Shown here: piece after piece, positions 9,108-18,149 of the stretch | Numbering within the stretch: position 1 is the stretch's first letter | How the letters are laid out: every line of letters starts with the position of its first letter | DNA from: Carpediemonas membranifera | Taxonomy: Eukaryota > Fornicata | Reading direction: 5' to 3' | Length of the DNA: 64,000 nt | Assembly: GCA_019828565.1 (NCBI GenBank) | Contig: JAHDYR010000005.1 | Coordinates: 558,001-622,000 of the forward strand | The notes under the pieces: generated by a model | What the model saw: the letters and a program-made list of their open reading frames with translations, nothing else | What the model was told of the DNA's origin: nothing | Databases searched by the model: none | Made by a program: the position numbers and the translations under genes

Positions 9108-10697
9108 ATGACTCTGGTGGAGTCGAACGCTGAAGCAGCGAGAAGTGGTAAAGAACCGGGTATGGTCTCTTACTTGCTGTTCGAGTTCGCTAACGGGTAT
9201 GCTCTCTTCGATGTGGAGGCAAATGACGTAATTGGGCACTCTACGAAGGAAGCTCAGAAGGCTATGTCTGATTTTGGCCAGTTTTCGCAGCGCGTGAAGT
9301 ATCTGTCTGGTGTTCAGTTCGAGACGCAAGAGATCGCCGTTGAGAACATCTGCGCCATCAATGAAGGCAAGGTTCACGACGTTCTCAAGCGTTTCCTCAA
9401 CACCAACCTTCCCCACGATAAGTGCACCCTCATGATCAGCGACAAGACTCTTGCCGCTGACATCCAGGAGCAGCTCAAGCGCCCCAGCCTGTCCTGCAAG
9501 ACTGATGCCAACTCTGCCCAGATCATTCGCTTTGTTCGTGCTCACTTCAACACCTACCTCCGGACCTCCCTTCCCGAGGTTGACGTCGACGCCGGTGAGC
9601 TCGGTCTCGCTCACGCATACAGTCGCCACAAGGTGCAGTTTAACGCCAACCGCGCGGACAACATGATCATCCAGGCGATCAACACCGTCGACCAGCTCGA
9701 CAAGGACATCAACCAGTTCACCATGAGGACCCGCGAGTGGTACTCGTGGCACTTCCCCGAGCTCGCCACGTTCACCAAGGAGCCCGCCGGCTACACAGCG
9801 CTCGTCCTCCTCATCGGCGACCGCACGGCCTTCATCAACCGCCTCGAGGCGGAGGAGGCCGAGCTCACCGAGCAGGTCGCCGCAATCATGCCCGATGAGG
9901 GTGTTGCTGAGAAGATAGTGAACGCCGCCCGCCTCTCCATGGGCCAGGAAATCGCCCAGCAGGACCTCGAGACCGTCCTCACTTTCGCATACCGCCTCGC
10001 CGAGCTCATTGGCTACCGCCGGGACCTCCTCACGTATCTGGAGTCCCGCATGAACGCCGTGGCCCCCAACCTCTCGGCCCTCATCGGCAACGTCGTCGGC
10101 GCCCGCCTCATCGCCCAGGCCGGGTCCCTCACGAACCTCGCCAAGTGCCCCGCATCGACCATCCAGATCCTGGGCGCCGAGAAGGCCCTGTTCCGCGCCA
10201 TCAAGTCCCGTGGCAACACGCCCAAGTACGGCATCCTTTATCACTCGTCCTTTGTCGGAAACATCAAGGCCAACTTCAAGGGCCGCATCTCTAGACTGCT
10301 GGCGAACAAGTGCTCCATCGCCTCTCGGGTGGACTGCTTCTCAGACGACCGGACGGACGCCTACGGCAACGCCCTCAAGGGCCAGGTCGAGGAGCGCGTC
10401 AAGTTCCTCCTTACGGGCAAGCCCCCGCAGAAGAACGTCGACGTGATGCACCAGATCTTCCTTGAGCGCCGCCAGGCCATGCAGGAGGAGGCCGCGGCGA
10501 AGGGAGAAGCCGTGCCCGCCGTCGAGCCCAAGGAGGAGCCCGTCGAGACCCCTGAGGAGCGCGCTGCCCGCAAGGCTGCCCGCAAGGCGAAGAAGGCTGC
10601 CAAGAAGGCCAAGAAGGAGAGCGCGAGGGACAAGAAGGAGAAGAAGCGCGACAAGAAGAAGGAGAAGAAGGTCAAGGCTCTTGCGGACGACGAGTAA
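9108..10697 (+). CDS. NOP56: NOP56, core protein of box C/D snoRNPs
   Basis: A 529-aa nucleolar protein of the box C/D snoRNP that guides rRNA 2'-O-methylation. The NOP5-type N-domain (LLFEFANGYALFDV) leads into a coiled-coil insert with NADNMIIQAI..LDQLDKDIN..REWYSWHFPE-like wording, then the Nop domain: SALIGNVVGARLIAQAGS, GAEKALFRAIKSRGNTPKYG, KGRISRLLANKCSIASR. TPKYG and CSIASRVDCFS favour NOP56 over NOP58, which has a different wording there. A long Lys-rich tail (about residues 460-529) is typical. The start could instead be the ATG at 9162, which begins directly at the conserved domain; the ATG at 9108 adds 18 residues. Confidence 0.93.
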   Translation: MTLVESNAEAARSGKEPGMVSYLLFEFANGYALFDVEANDVIGHSTKEAQKAMSDFGQFSQRVKYLSGVQFETQEIAVENICAINEGKVHDVLKRFLNTNLPHDKCTLMISDKTLAADIQEQLKRPSLSCKTDANSAQIIRFVRAHFNTYLRTSLPEVDVDAGELGLAHAYSRHKVQFNANRADNMIIQAINTVDQLDKDINQFTMRTREWYSWHFPELATFTKEPAGYTALVLLIGDRTAFINRLEAEEAELTEQVAAIMPDEGVAEKIVNAARLSMGQEIAQQDLETVLTFAYRLAELIGYRRDLLTYLESRMNAVAPNLSALIGNVVGARLIAQAGSLTNLAKCPASTIQILGAEKALFRAIKSRGNTPKYGILYHSSFVGNIKANFKGRISRLLANKCSIASRVDCFSDDRTDAYGNALKGQVEERVKFLLTGKPPQKNVDVMHQIFLERRQAMQEEAAAKGEAVPAVEPKEEPVETPEERAARKAARKAKKAAKKAKKESARDKKEKKRDKKKEKKVKALADDE

Positions 10698-10882
10698 AGT
10701 TATCGGTAATTGGACTGCGGGAGAGCGGGGGGCAACATGACGGCCGTTGTGGGCTTACCGGACACACAGAAGTCTACCGGACACATTCCGCTCTCGGTCC
10801 CGTCGCTATTTGATGCATGACTCGATTCTGAGTCGTAAGAATACGGGCGGATTTTTGCTTTCATTGTGGAAAAGAGAACACA

Positions 10883-13800
10883 ATGGTAGCTGATTCACTA
10901 GTAAGCCCACAGTATGAACGGCTTTCGCAACGAGAGCAAATTTTGCAGTGCCCAAGCATGTACCTCGGCAATACGGGCTTTGAGGGCGAGAAGATGATGA
11001 TCGTGCGGCCAGAGGATCCCGAGGCTGTCATGCGCGTCGAAAAACTGCAACATGTTCCCGCTCTTCTCAAGATTTTCGATGAGATTCTCGTCAACGCCGC
11101 TGATGAGGCTATCCGCAAGTCATCCGCCAAAGCAGCCGACCGCGTGAAGACGATCTTCGTCCACATCTCCGAGGACACCATCACCGTGGCCAACGACGGC
11201 ACCGGCATCAGCACGTCCGAGCACAAGTCTGGGATCCTGAACCCCGAGTTGATCTTCGGGCACCTCAACACGTCGTCCAACTACAACCGCGCCGCAGACC
11301 GCATCACCGGCGGTGTTAACGGCTTCGGTGCCAAGGGTACCAACATCTTCTCCGACCACTTCGAGGTCAACGTCAAATACTCTCAGTCTTCCAAGAGCGG
11401 CGTCAAGGCGTACTACCACCAGGTGTGGACCAGCAACATGGAGAACATGACGGTCCCTGCCGCCAAGTCCCTCTCAACCAAGGCCAAGTGCGACAACATC
11501 GACCCGGACCTCATGGCCGAGATGAGCAAGAAGAGGGGCTACTGCATCATCTCGTTCAGACCAGACTACTCCCGGTTCGGCGAGGAGGACGACCCGATGG
11601 ACACCCTGGACGACTCCCACAAGGCCCTGTTCGTGCAGCGCGTCCACGAGATCGCCGGCTGCCTCGACGCGGTGTCGGTCTGGCTCAAGGTCGACGGCTC
11701 CGAGGCCTTTGACGAACCCACGAAGCTCCCCAACGGCTTCCACCCCTTCATCAAGCGCATCACGTGCCTCGAGACGGCACCCGACGGCGAGGAGACGCTG
11801 GGCCGTGGCAAGACGGCGGTGTCGGTGCAACAGGTCATGGACACCGACGAGGACGGCAAGCCAGACGCCCAGGTCATGACGTTCACACTCCGGGGCAACA
11901 AGCCCGAGTCCCCTGCCTGGGACATCAGCATCGTCAAGGCTGGGCTCCTCGGGTTGCCGTCGGTCTCCTTCATCAACAACATTAACATGTACCAGGGCGG
12001 CGCCCACGTCAAGGCCATCAGCGCGCAGATCCGGAAGAAGCTTAGCACTGCCAAGAACGCCGTGAAGGAGGACGACATCAAGACGTGCTTCAAGGTCTGT
12101 GTTCGCGCCACGGTGGTCGGGCCCGTGTTCGACGCTCAGAAGAAGCACAGCCTCGTCTCGTTCCAGTACAACACCGACCCCGAGAAGGCCAAGACCAAGG
12201 GCAAGCAGGCTGACGGTGGCGAGACGGTCCGCTGCGACATCCCCGAGCTTCCCAAGGGCCTGATCGACAAGATCATCGCGGACTTCAAGATCAAAGACCA
12301 CCTCAAGTCCCGCAGCTCGACTAAGCAGACTAGAGCGCTGAAGGCGACGGACGGCAAGCGGACGACGAGGGTCATCATCCCCAAGCTCGAAGACGCCAAC
12401 TGGGCCGGCACTAGTCGCAGCAAGCAGTGCACGCTGATCATCACGGAGGGTGACTCGGCCAAGTCCCTCGCCGTGGCCGGGCTCTCAGTCGTGGGCCGGG
12501 ACCGGTACGGCGTCTTCCCCCTCAGAGGGAAGGTGCTCAACGTCAGGAACGCCAAGCCCGAGCAGGAGGCCAAGAACGCCGAGATTGCGGCGATCAAGCA
12601 GATCCTGGGCCTGTCAGAGAACGACTCGACTGCCATGCACGCCAAGCTCCGCTACGGCAAGCTCATGCTGATGACAGATCAGGATGTGGACGGCTCCCAC
12701 ATCAAAGGGCTCGTGCTCTCCCTGTTCGACCACAAGTGGGCCACCCTCTGCAAAGCGGGCTTCCTGCAGGAGTTCGTGACGCCCATCGTCAAGGCTACCA
12801 AGGGCGGCGAGGTGCGCACGTTCTACACCCTGCCCGAGTATGAGTCCTGGACCGAGAACGAGGGCGCCAAGGGGCAATGGCGGGTGAAGTACTACAAGGG
12901 GCTGGGGTCCTCGTCCGACCGCGAGGCCGTCGAGTACTTCAAAGCCATCGCCCACCACACGATCGACTTCACGTGGGCCTTCCCCAAGGACGAGAGCCGC
13001 GACAGGTCCTACAAGAGCGACTTCGCCGCATCGTCGGCCGAGCTCAAGAAGGTATTCAACGCCGACAGGACCTCCGCGAGCAGCTTTGCGGACGAGCGGA
13101 AGAAGTGGCTGGCCACTGCGGATATGGACGTGTTCGTCGACCACAACGCCGTCGCCAAGACGAAGCTGCCCATCCACACGTTCGTCAACAAGGAGCTCGT
13201 GCTCTACTGTCAGGAGGACAACTTCCGGTCGATCCCCAGCGTCGTCGACGGCCTCAAGCCCGGCTCCCGCAAGATCCTCTTCGCCTGCTTCAAGCGGAAG
13301 CTCAAGGAGCAGATCAAGGTGGCCCAGCTGGCTGGCTACGTCTCTGAGCACGCCGCCTACCACCACGGCGAGGCGAGTCTCAGCGGGACGATCATCGGCA
13401 TGGCCCAGAGCTTTGTCGGGTCCAACAACATCCCCCTGCTCATGCCCGAGGGCCAGTTCGGCTCCAGGGAGCAGGGTGGGAAGAACGCGGCGTCTCCCAG
13501 GTACGTCCACACGCGGCTGTCCGACATGGCGCGGCTCATCTTCCCCGAGGACGACGACCCACTGCTGGACTACCTCGTGGACGACGGCCAGTCCATCGAG
13601 CCCGCATTCTACGTTCCTGTCATCCCCATGGTGCTCATCAATGGCGCGGCGGGCATCGGCACGGGCTGGGCCACTAACATCCCCAACCACTCCCCGCTGG
13701 ACGTCATCGACGCCGTCAGACGCAGACTACACGTGGCAACGAGAGAGGAGGCTGGGCTGCCTGGCCTCGCCCCCTGGTACGTCGGGTGGACCGGCACCAT

Positions 13801-15826
13801 CGCGGCCAAGGACAACGTCGCAGACGGGGAGCCGCTGACGTACGAGCACACCGGTCGGTTCGATGAGGTCGACCCCGACGACGACGGCAACGTGTGCCTC
13901 GAGATCAGCGAGTTGCCCATCGGGACCTGGACCGAGCCCTACAAGGAGCTGCTCGAGCAGTTCCTGCAGGGCGTCTATATCAGACGGAAGTCGGCGAAGG
14001 GCGCCTGGCAGCTCGATGTCCCCAAGCGCGAGGACAAGGCAACAACTGCAGCCGCAGCGGCCAAGAAGAAGCCCGCCGCCCGCGGCAAGGCGGCCAAAAA
14101 GGACGACAAGTTCGACGAGACAGTCAACGACGAGAACAACAAGGCGTTTAAGCTTGCCGACATGACCCAGCACCATGGGCTGAACACGGTGCGGTTCAAG
14201 TTGTCGGTGACCAAGCGCATGTACGATGTTGTGCGGCAGACCATTGGCTGGCCCAAGCTGCTGAAGATGAGCGGGTCGATCAGCAAGACCAACATGGTCG
14301 TGTTCGACCGCCACAACCGCATCGTGGAGTGCAAGCGGACGGATGAGATCATCGAGCAGCACTACCAGGTCCGCAGCGAGATGTACCAGCGCCGCATGGA
14401 CCTCCTGCTGCTCACCCTGCGGCGCCAGTTCCTCACACAGACCACGAAGGCCGCCTTCATCAACCTCGTCAACGCCAAGGAGCTCGACACCCACAGGCCC
14501 GAGGCCGAGCTCATCCAGGAGTTGTGGGGCCGCCAGCTGCTGCCCGATACGGACTCCAGGACCAAGATTCTCGCAGCGGCAGGGGCGGGGGAGGTCATGC
14601 TGGCTGTGGAGAACGATGGGCCTCGGACTGAGTTCACCCAGGCCTTCTTCAGGGCGGCCAACGCGAACAAGGCGGCCAAGAAGATCGCAAAGCTCAAGGC
14701 AAGCTGCTACAACAGTCTTTTGGACATGCCCATCAGGACTCTCACGAAGGAGCGCGCCCAGAAGCTGCACAAGGACGCCGCCGCCACCAAGGCCAAGATT
14801 ATCGAGCTGGTGGGCAAGACCCCCAAGGATCTCTGGCTCGCGGACCTACAGGCGCTGGAAGACGCCCTGATGGAGCGTGACTCGTGCCCCGGCATCACGG
14901 ACCTGACGGTGGTGGACCCCTCGCCCTACACGGAGAACAGAATGCCCCTTGGCGTGCTAGAGAAGCAGTACGCGGATGTCATCGTCAAGAAGGAGCGGAA
15001 GACGTCGGAAGAGGCAGAGAAACGCGTCAAGAAGGAGACGGCAGAGAAGGAGACCAAGGCCAAGGCCGAGGACAAACCGGTCAAGCGGAAGGCAGCCAAG
15101 GCGACGACGAGGAAGGTCAAGTCACCCGCATATGACGGCAGCGACGACGAGGAGACCGCGGAGGAGTGGGACAGCGACATGGCGATGGACGAGAGCGAGG
15201 AGGACTTCGCCACTCCCGCGCCCAAGCCGAGGGCCGCCAGTAAGAGGACGCGGAGGGCGCCCATCCCGGAGCCAGAGTCTGACAGTGACGCCGGGACTCC
15301 TGACTCTGCAGCGCAGTTCCCGTCGATCAAGCAACGCATCGCCAAGGCGACCCAGGAGCTCGACTCGGAGGAGGAGGCCGCCACGCCAGTCCAGACCCGC
15401 CCCAGGGCACGGAGGGCCCGGGCTGCTGCTGTGAGCTACTATGACGACAGTGACAGCGAGGCCTATGACACTGACGACTTCGACGAGGACATGACCGAAC
15501 CCGAGCCGACACCGGAACCCAAGGCCAAGAGACCTGCCCGCCGGACGATGGTGATCGACACCGACGAGAGCGAGGAGTCCACTCCCGCTCCCAAGAAGGC
15601 CGCCAAGAAGAAGGCCGCCCCGAAGCGTGGGGCCAAGAAGCAGCCCGTTGTCGAGGTGAGCGACACCGAGGAGGAGGAGGAGAAGCCGAAGCCGACCAAA
15701 CGGAAGGCCCCAGCCAAGCCAGCTCCCAAGGCCCCTGCCCGCAAGACCCGCGGTGTCAACCTCAACTTTGGTGGTAGTTTTGGAGACTCCGCCAGTGACA
15801 GCGGCAGCTCGGAGTTCGAGTTCTAG
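10883..15826 (+). CDS. TOP2: DNA topoisomerase II
   Basis: Type IIA topoisomerase of 1647 aa that passes one DNA duplex through another with ATP, in the nucleus. The GHKL ATPase domain shows EILVNAADEA and GGVNGFGAKGTN. The TOPRIM domain has EGDSA (Glu522) and DQDVDG (Asp599, Asp601, Asp603). The winged-helix catalytic Tyr874 sits in SPRYVHTRLS. A coiled-coil C-gate follows. From about residue 1365 the tail is a long, charged, low-complexity region of alternating Lys/Arg and Asp/Glu/Ser blocks, as in other eukaryotic enzymes. All key residues are present, so the enzyme should be active. The first ~25 codons have a much lower GC3 than the body. Confidence 0.97.
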   Translation: MVADSLVSPQYERLSQREQILQCPSMYLGNTGFEGEKMMIVRPEDPEAVMRVEKLQHVPALLKIFDEILVNAADEAIRKSSAKAADRVKTIFVHISEDTITVANDGTGISTSEHKSGILNPELIFGHLNTSSNYNRAADRITGGVNGFGAKGTNIFSDHFEVNVKYSQSSKSGVKAYYHQVWTSNMENMTVPAAKSLSTKAKCDNIDPDLMAEMSKKRGYCIISFRPDYSRFGEEDDPMDTLDDSHKALFVQRVHEIAGCLDAVSVWLKVDGSEAFDEPTKLPNGFHPFIKRITCLETAPDGEETLGRGKTAVSVQQVMDTDEDGKPDAQVMTFTLRGNKPESPAWDISIVKAGLLGLPSVSFINNINMYQGGAHVKAISAQIRKKLSTAKNAVKEDDIKTCFKVCVRATVVGPVFDAQKKHSLVSFQYNTDPEKAKTKGKQADGGETVRCDIPELPKGLIDKIIADFKIKDHLKSRSSTKQTRALKATDGKRTTRVIIPKLEDANWAGTSRSKQCTLIITEGDSAKSLAVAGLSVVGRDRYGVFPLRGKVLNVRNAKPEQEAKNAEIAAIKQILGLSENDSTAMHAKLRYGKLMLMTDQDVDGSHIKGLVLSLFDHKWATLCKAGFLQEFVTPIVKATKGGEVRTFYTLPEYESWTENEGAKGQWRVKYYKGLGSSSDREAVEYFKAIAHHTIDFTWAFPKDESRDRSYKSDFAASSAELKKVFNADRTSASSFADERKKWLATADMDVFVDHNAVAKTKLPIHTFVNKELVLYCQEDNFRSIPSVVDGLKPGSRKILFACFKRKLKEQIKVAQLAGYVSEHAAYHHGEASLSGTIIGMAQSFVGSNNIPLLMPEGQFGSREQGGKNAASPRYVHTRLSDMARLIFPEDDDPLLDYLVDDGQSIEPAFYVPVIPMVLINGAAGIGTGWATNIPNHSPLDVIDAVRRRLHVATREEAGLPGLAPWYVGWTGTIAAKDNVADGEPLTYEHTGRFDEVDPDDDGNVCLEISELPIGTWTEPYKELLEQFLQGVYIRRKSAKGAWQLDVPKREDKATTAAAAAKKKPAARGKAAKKDDKFDETVNDENNKAFKLADMTQHHGLNTVRFKLSVTKRMYDVVRQTIGWPKLLKMSGSISKTNMVVFDRHNRIVECKRTDEIIEQHYQVRSEMYQRRMDLLLLTLRRQFLTQTTKAAFINLVNAKELDTHRPEAELIQELWGRQLLPDTDSRTKILAAAGAGEVMLAVENDGPRTEFTQAFFRAANANKAAKKIAKLKASCYNSLLDMPIRTLTKERAQKLHKDAAATKAKIIELVGKTPKDLWLADLQALEDALMERDSCPGITDLTVVDPSPYTENRMPLGVLEKQYADVIVKKERKTSEEAEKRVKKETAEKETKAKAEDKPVKRKAAKATTRKVKSPAYDGSDDEETAEEWDSDMAMDESEEDFATPAPKPRAASKRTRRAPIPEPESDSDAGTPDSAAQFPSIKQRIAKATQELDSEEEAATPVQTRPRARRARAAAVSYYDDSDSEAYDTDDFDEDMTEPEPTPEPKAKRPARRTMVIDTDESEESTPAPKKAAKKKAAPKRGAKKQPVVEVSDTEEEEEKPKPTKRKAPAKPAPKAPARKTRGVNLNFGGSFGDSASDSGSSEFEF

Positions 15827-16083
15827 CTGTGATAAAGATCGATTTGACTGCGATGGTGGTTTATCGTTGCCTGATTCATAAGATTCTTGTGTGATGGGAA
15901 AGTGATTCTTGAATCTGTTGCGGTATCTGATGCCGCGGCGGTTTTACCAAAGACAGACTTACCAGACTCAATAGGTCCAGCGCCTCGAGATGACCTGCGT
16001 TGACGCCGATTGCACGCAATCAGATCGCGATCAATTTCTTCGATTTTGTGAAGACATTCGGCCTGCGAACTAGCCAGGGCAAG

Positions 16084-16551
16084 ATGAACACCAGTGAAAC
16101 ATCACCATCTGATAAGCGTCATGACCCATTCTCTACTAATTTCCAGCCTCTCATGAAGGAACAGCGTCCAGCAATCTCTTTTGGGGCGCCTGCGAGCGTT
16201 CACAAGAAGACGGGCCTCGACATGTTCAAGCCTCCGCAGCAGAAGCCTCAAAACAATGCAAGCACTCTCTTTTCAAAGCCTGTTGCTGAAAAGAAGGCGC
16301 CAGCGCTCTTCAAGGACACCACCGTCACGGGGACCCCGCACAACAGCTCCGTCCACAGCAGCAGTAAGTGCGCGATGTGCGGCAAGTCCACAGTGCTCGG
16401 CTTCACATGCAAGTGCGGGCACATGTACTGCACGAAGCACCGTCTGCCCGAGCACCACGGGTGCACCTTTGACCATGGACTGGCGGAGAGAAGCAAGCTC
16501 GCCAAGGCCAACCCGGTTGTTGCAAAGAGTCAGATAGACACCAGGTGGTGA
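16084..16551 (+). CDS. AN1-type zinc-finger protein
   Basis: A 155-aa protein with a C-terminal AN1 zinc finger (about residues 95-133): CAMCGKSTVLGFTCKCGHMYC followed by KHRLPEHHGCTFDH supplies the Cys/His ligands. The N-terminal half is low-complexity (KKTGLDMFKPPQQK, repeated FSKP/FKDT motifs) and no A20 finger is seen, unlike most stress-associated AN1 proteins. Family members bind ubiquitin or act in proteasome and stress responses; the exact role here is open. The start is the first ATG in frame. Confidence 0.88.
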   Translation: MNTSETSPSDKRHDPFSTNFQPLMKEQRPAISFGAPASVHKKTGLDMFKPPQQKPQNNASTLFSKPVAEKKAPALFKDTTVTGTPHNSSVHSSSKCAMCGKSTVLGFTCKCGHMYCTKHRLPEHHGCTFDHGLAERSKLAKANPVVAKSQIDTRW

Positions 16552-16801
16552 TGCAGGGAGTTTTATGATCTCGTTTATGCAATTAAATGTCAGCGCCTTG
16601 TTGATAGCCTTGATAGTTGGTCGAGGCCAAGAAAAGGACTTGACGTGTGGAGGAACATCGCCAGTGTCTGGTGGATCTGGCCGTCTATGAGCCCTCTCGC
16701 TGCTCACAAGACCACCGCTCGTACTGGTTAATATACCTCCCACATCAGTGGTACGCCAGTATCACCACACCGCACTGATGTTGTGTTGTGTTGTGCCAGG
16801 C

Positions 16802-17605
16802 CTATAGGGCAGGAAAGATGTTGATTTTACCGCGAGTCAGGAGACTATCTTCTAGATGTCGGTGCCAAAGTAGCGCTGGGTAAATGGTCGTAGGGGTACA
16901 AACGTCGCCGAAGTCGCCGATACCAGGGCAGATGTACTTGCGCTCGTCGAGGCAATCGTCGATCTCGCCTGTAACGACGCGGATCTGGGGGAAAGCGCCG
17001 CAGAAGGCGTCGATGCCCTCCGGGCACGAGATGAGGTTGACGAAGATGATGTGGTCCTCCTTCACGCCGTGGTCGAGCAGGACCTTCACCGCCGCCATGG
17101 CGGACCCGCCGGTGGCGAGCATGGGGTCGAGGAGCAGGACGTGTCTGTTGGCGATGTCTCTGGGCATCTTCTCGTAGATCAGGACGGGAAGGGCGGTCTC
17201 CTCGTCACGCTGGATGAGGATCTTGCCGATGCGGACCTCCTGGATGATGTTGGAGAGAGCCTTCTCCATCGACTCGCCGGCACGAACGATCGGTACACCG
17301 ACAAGCTTCGAGCAGAACTCGGCGCCAACGTATTCAAGGCCCATAGGGGTCTTCACGGTGCGTTCCTTATAGGGAAGCTTCGCAAGAGCGGCCTCGACGA
17401 GCATGGTGATCAGGCGGTCGCTGTCGAAGACGAACTTGCGTCTGCTGGTCTCCGAATTGCGGATAGAAGCAAACAGGCATCTTACTTGACCGTTTGAGGG
17501 AAGTACTTCAACGTTAGGGTACTTGGCGAGAAGCTCCGGGTGTTTTGCCATTATGCTCGTCCTCACGTCAAGGGATTTCCTGGAGATCGAGTTGATCCGC
17601 ACCAT
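16802..17605 (-). CDS. Uracil phosphoribosyltransferase
   Basis: A 267-aa pyrimidine-salvage enzyme that makes UMP from uracil and PRPP. The PRPP-binding loop is LLDPMLATGGSA. The uracil-binding region is ICPGIGDFGDV (family GPGLGDFGDR). VGVPIVRAGESME and KILIQRDEET are also diagnostic. The N-terminus has an extra ~35 residues before NVEVLPSN. The C-terminus runs about 22 residues past the usual end (WHRHLEDSLLTRGKINIFPAL). A salvage route fits a protist with reduced pyrimidine synthesis, but that is not shown here. Confidence 0.95.
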   Translation of the reverse strand: MVRINSISRKSLDVRTSIMAKHPELLAKYPNVEVLPSNGQVRCLFASIRNSETSRRKFVFDSDRLITMLVEAALAKLPYKERTVKTPMGLEYVGAEFCSKLVGVPIVRAGESMEKALSNIIQEVRIGKILIQRDEETALPVLIYEKMPRDIANRHVLLLDPMLATGGSAMAAVKVLLDHGVKEDHIIFVNLISCPEGIDAFCGAFPQIRVVTGEIDDCLDERKYICPGIGDFGDVCTPTTIYPALLWHRHLEDSLLTRGKINIFPAL

Positions 17606-18149
17606 TTCAAATCTAACTGAATAACGCGGGGTTCTGGCACGGCATCCTTCAGGCGGACTCGATCGCTTTTTTCGTCGCAGAGGCGGGCTTGATGCAAGAG
17701 AGCTTGGGCAGGTCGGACGAGCTAAGAAACCAGAGAGTGAGGCGGCAGTCCAGCTAAGCCTGGATCATGGATCAAAAGAGCTACTAGAATCCAATAAGCT
17801 TCACGTTATTGCGCTGCTTGGGTTCTTTCCTTCTGTATCCCTGTTGATTGAGTCAAATATTCTTACCCGTGAAATATCACCGCTAACTCGACCCCAGCTC
17901 GCATCTGCCACCCGTCTACCCAATGTGGAGGAAGTTGAGTCCATGGTGCAGGGTACGGAATGGAACAGATCTTCGCACGCATCGGCGATGAGGCTCGCGA
18001 AACTGATAACACGACGCAAAGAACGGGGTAGAAGCGGGTTACTCTTGCAGACAGAGCAGGAGAATAGCTTCGATAGCTTCGATTTCAGCTCCTCATCATC
18101 CATCGGCACACCATTATTCGATTCCAGAAAGCGGTTGAGCACATTGGAC

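Noticed and set aside
15990-16073. Small upstream frame with Cys residues resembling an A20 finger before the AN1 protein
   Set aside because: The fourth Cys is missing, the frame ends in TAG, and no splice restores it to the AN1 frame.
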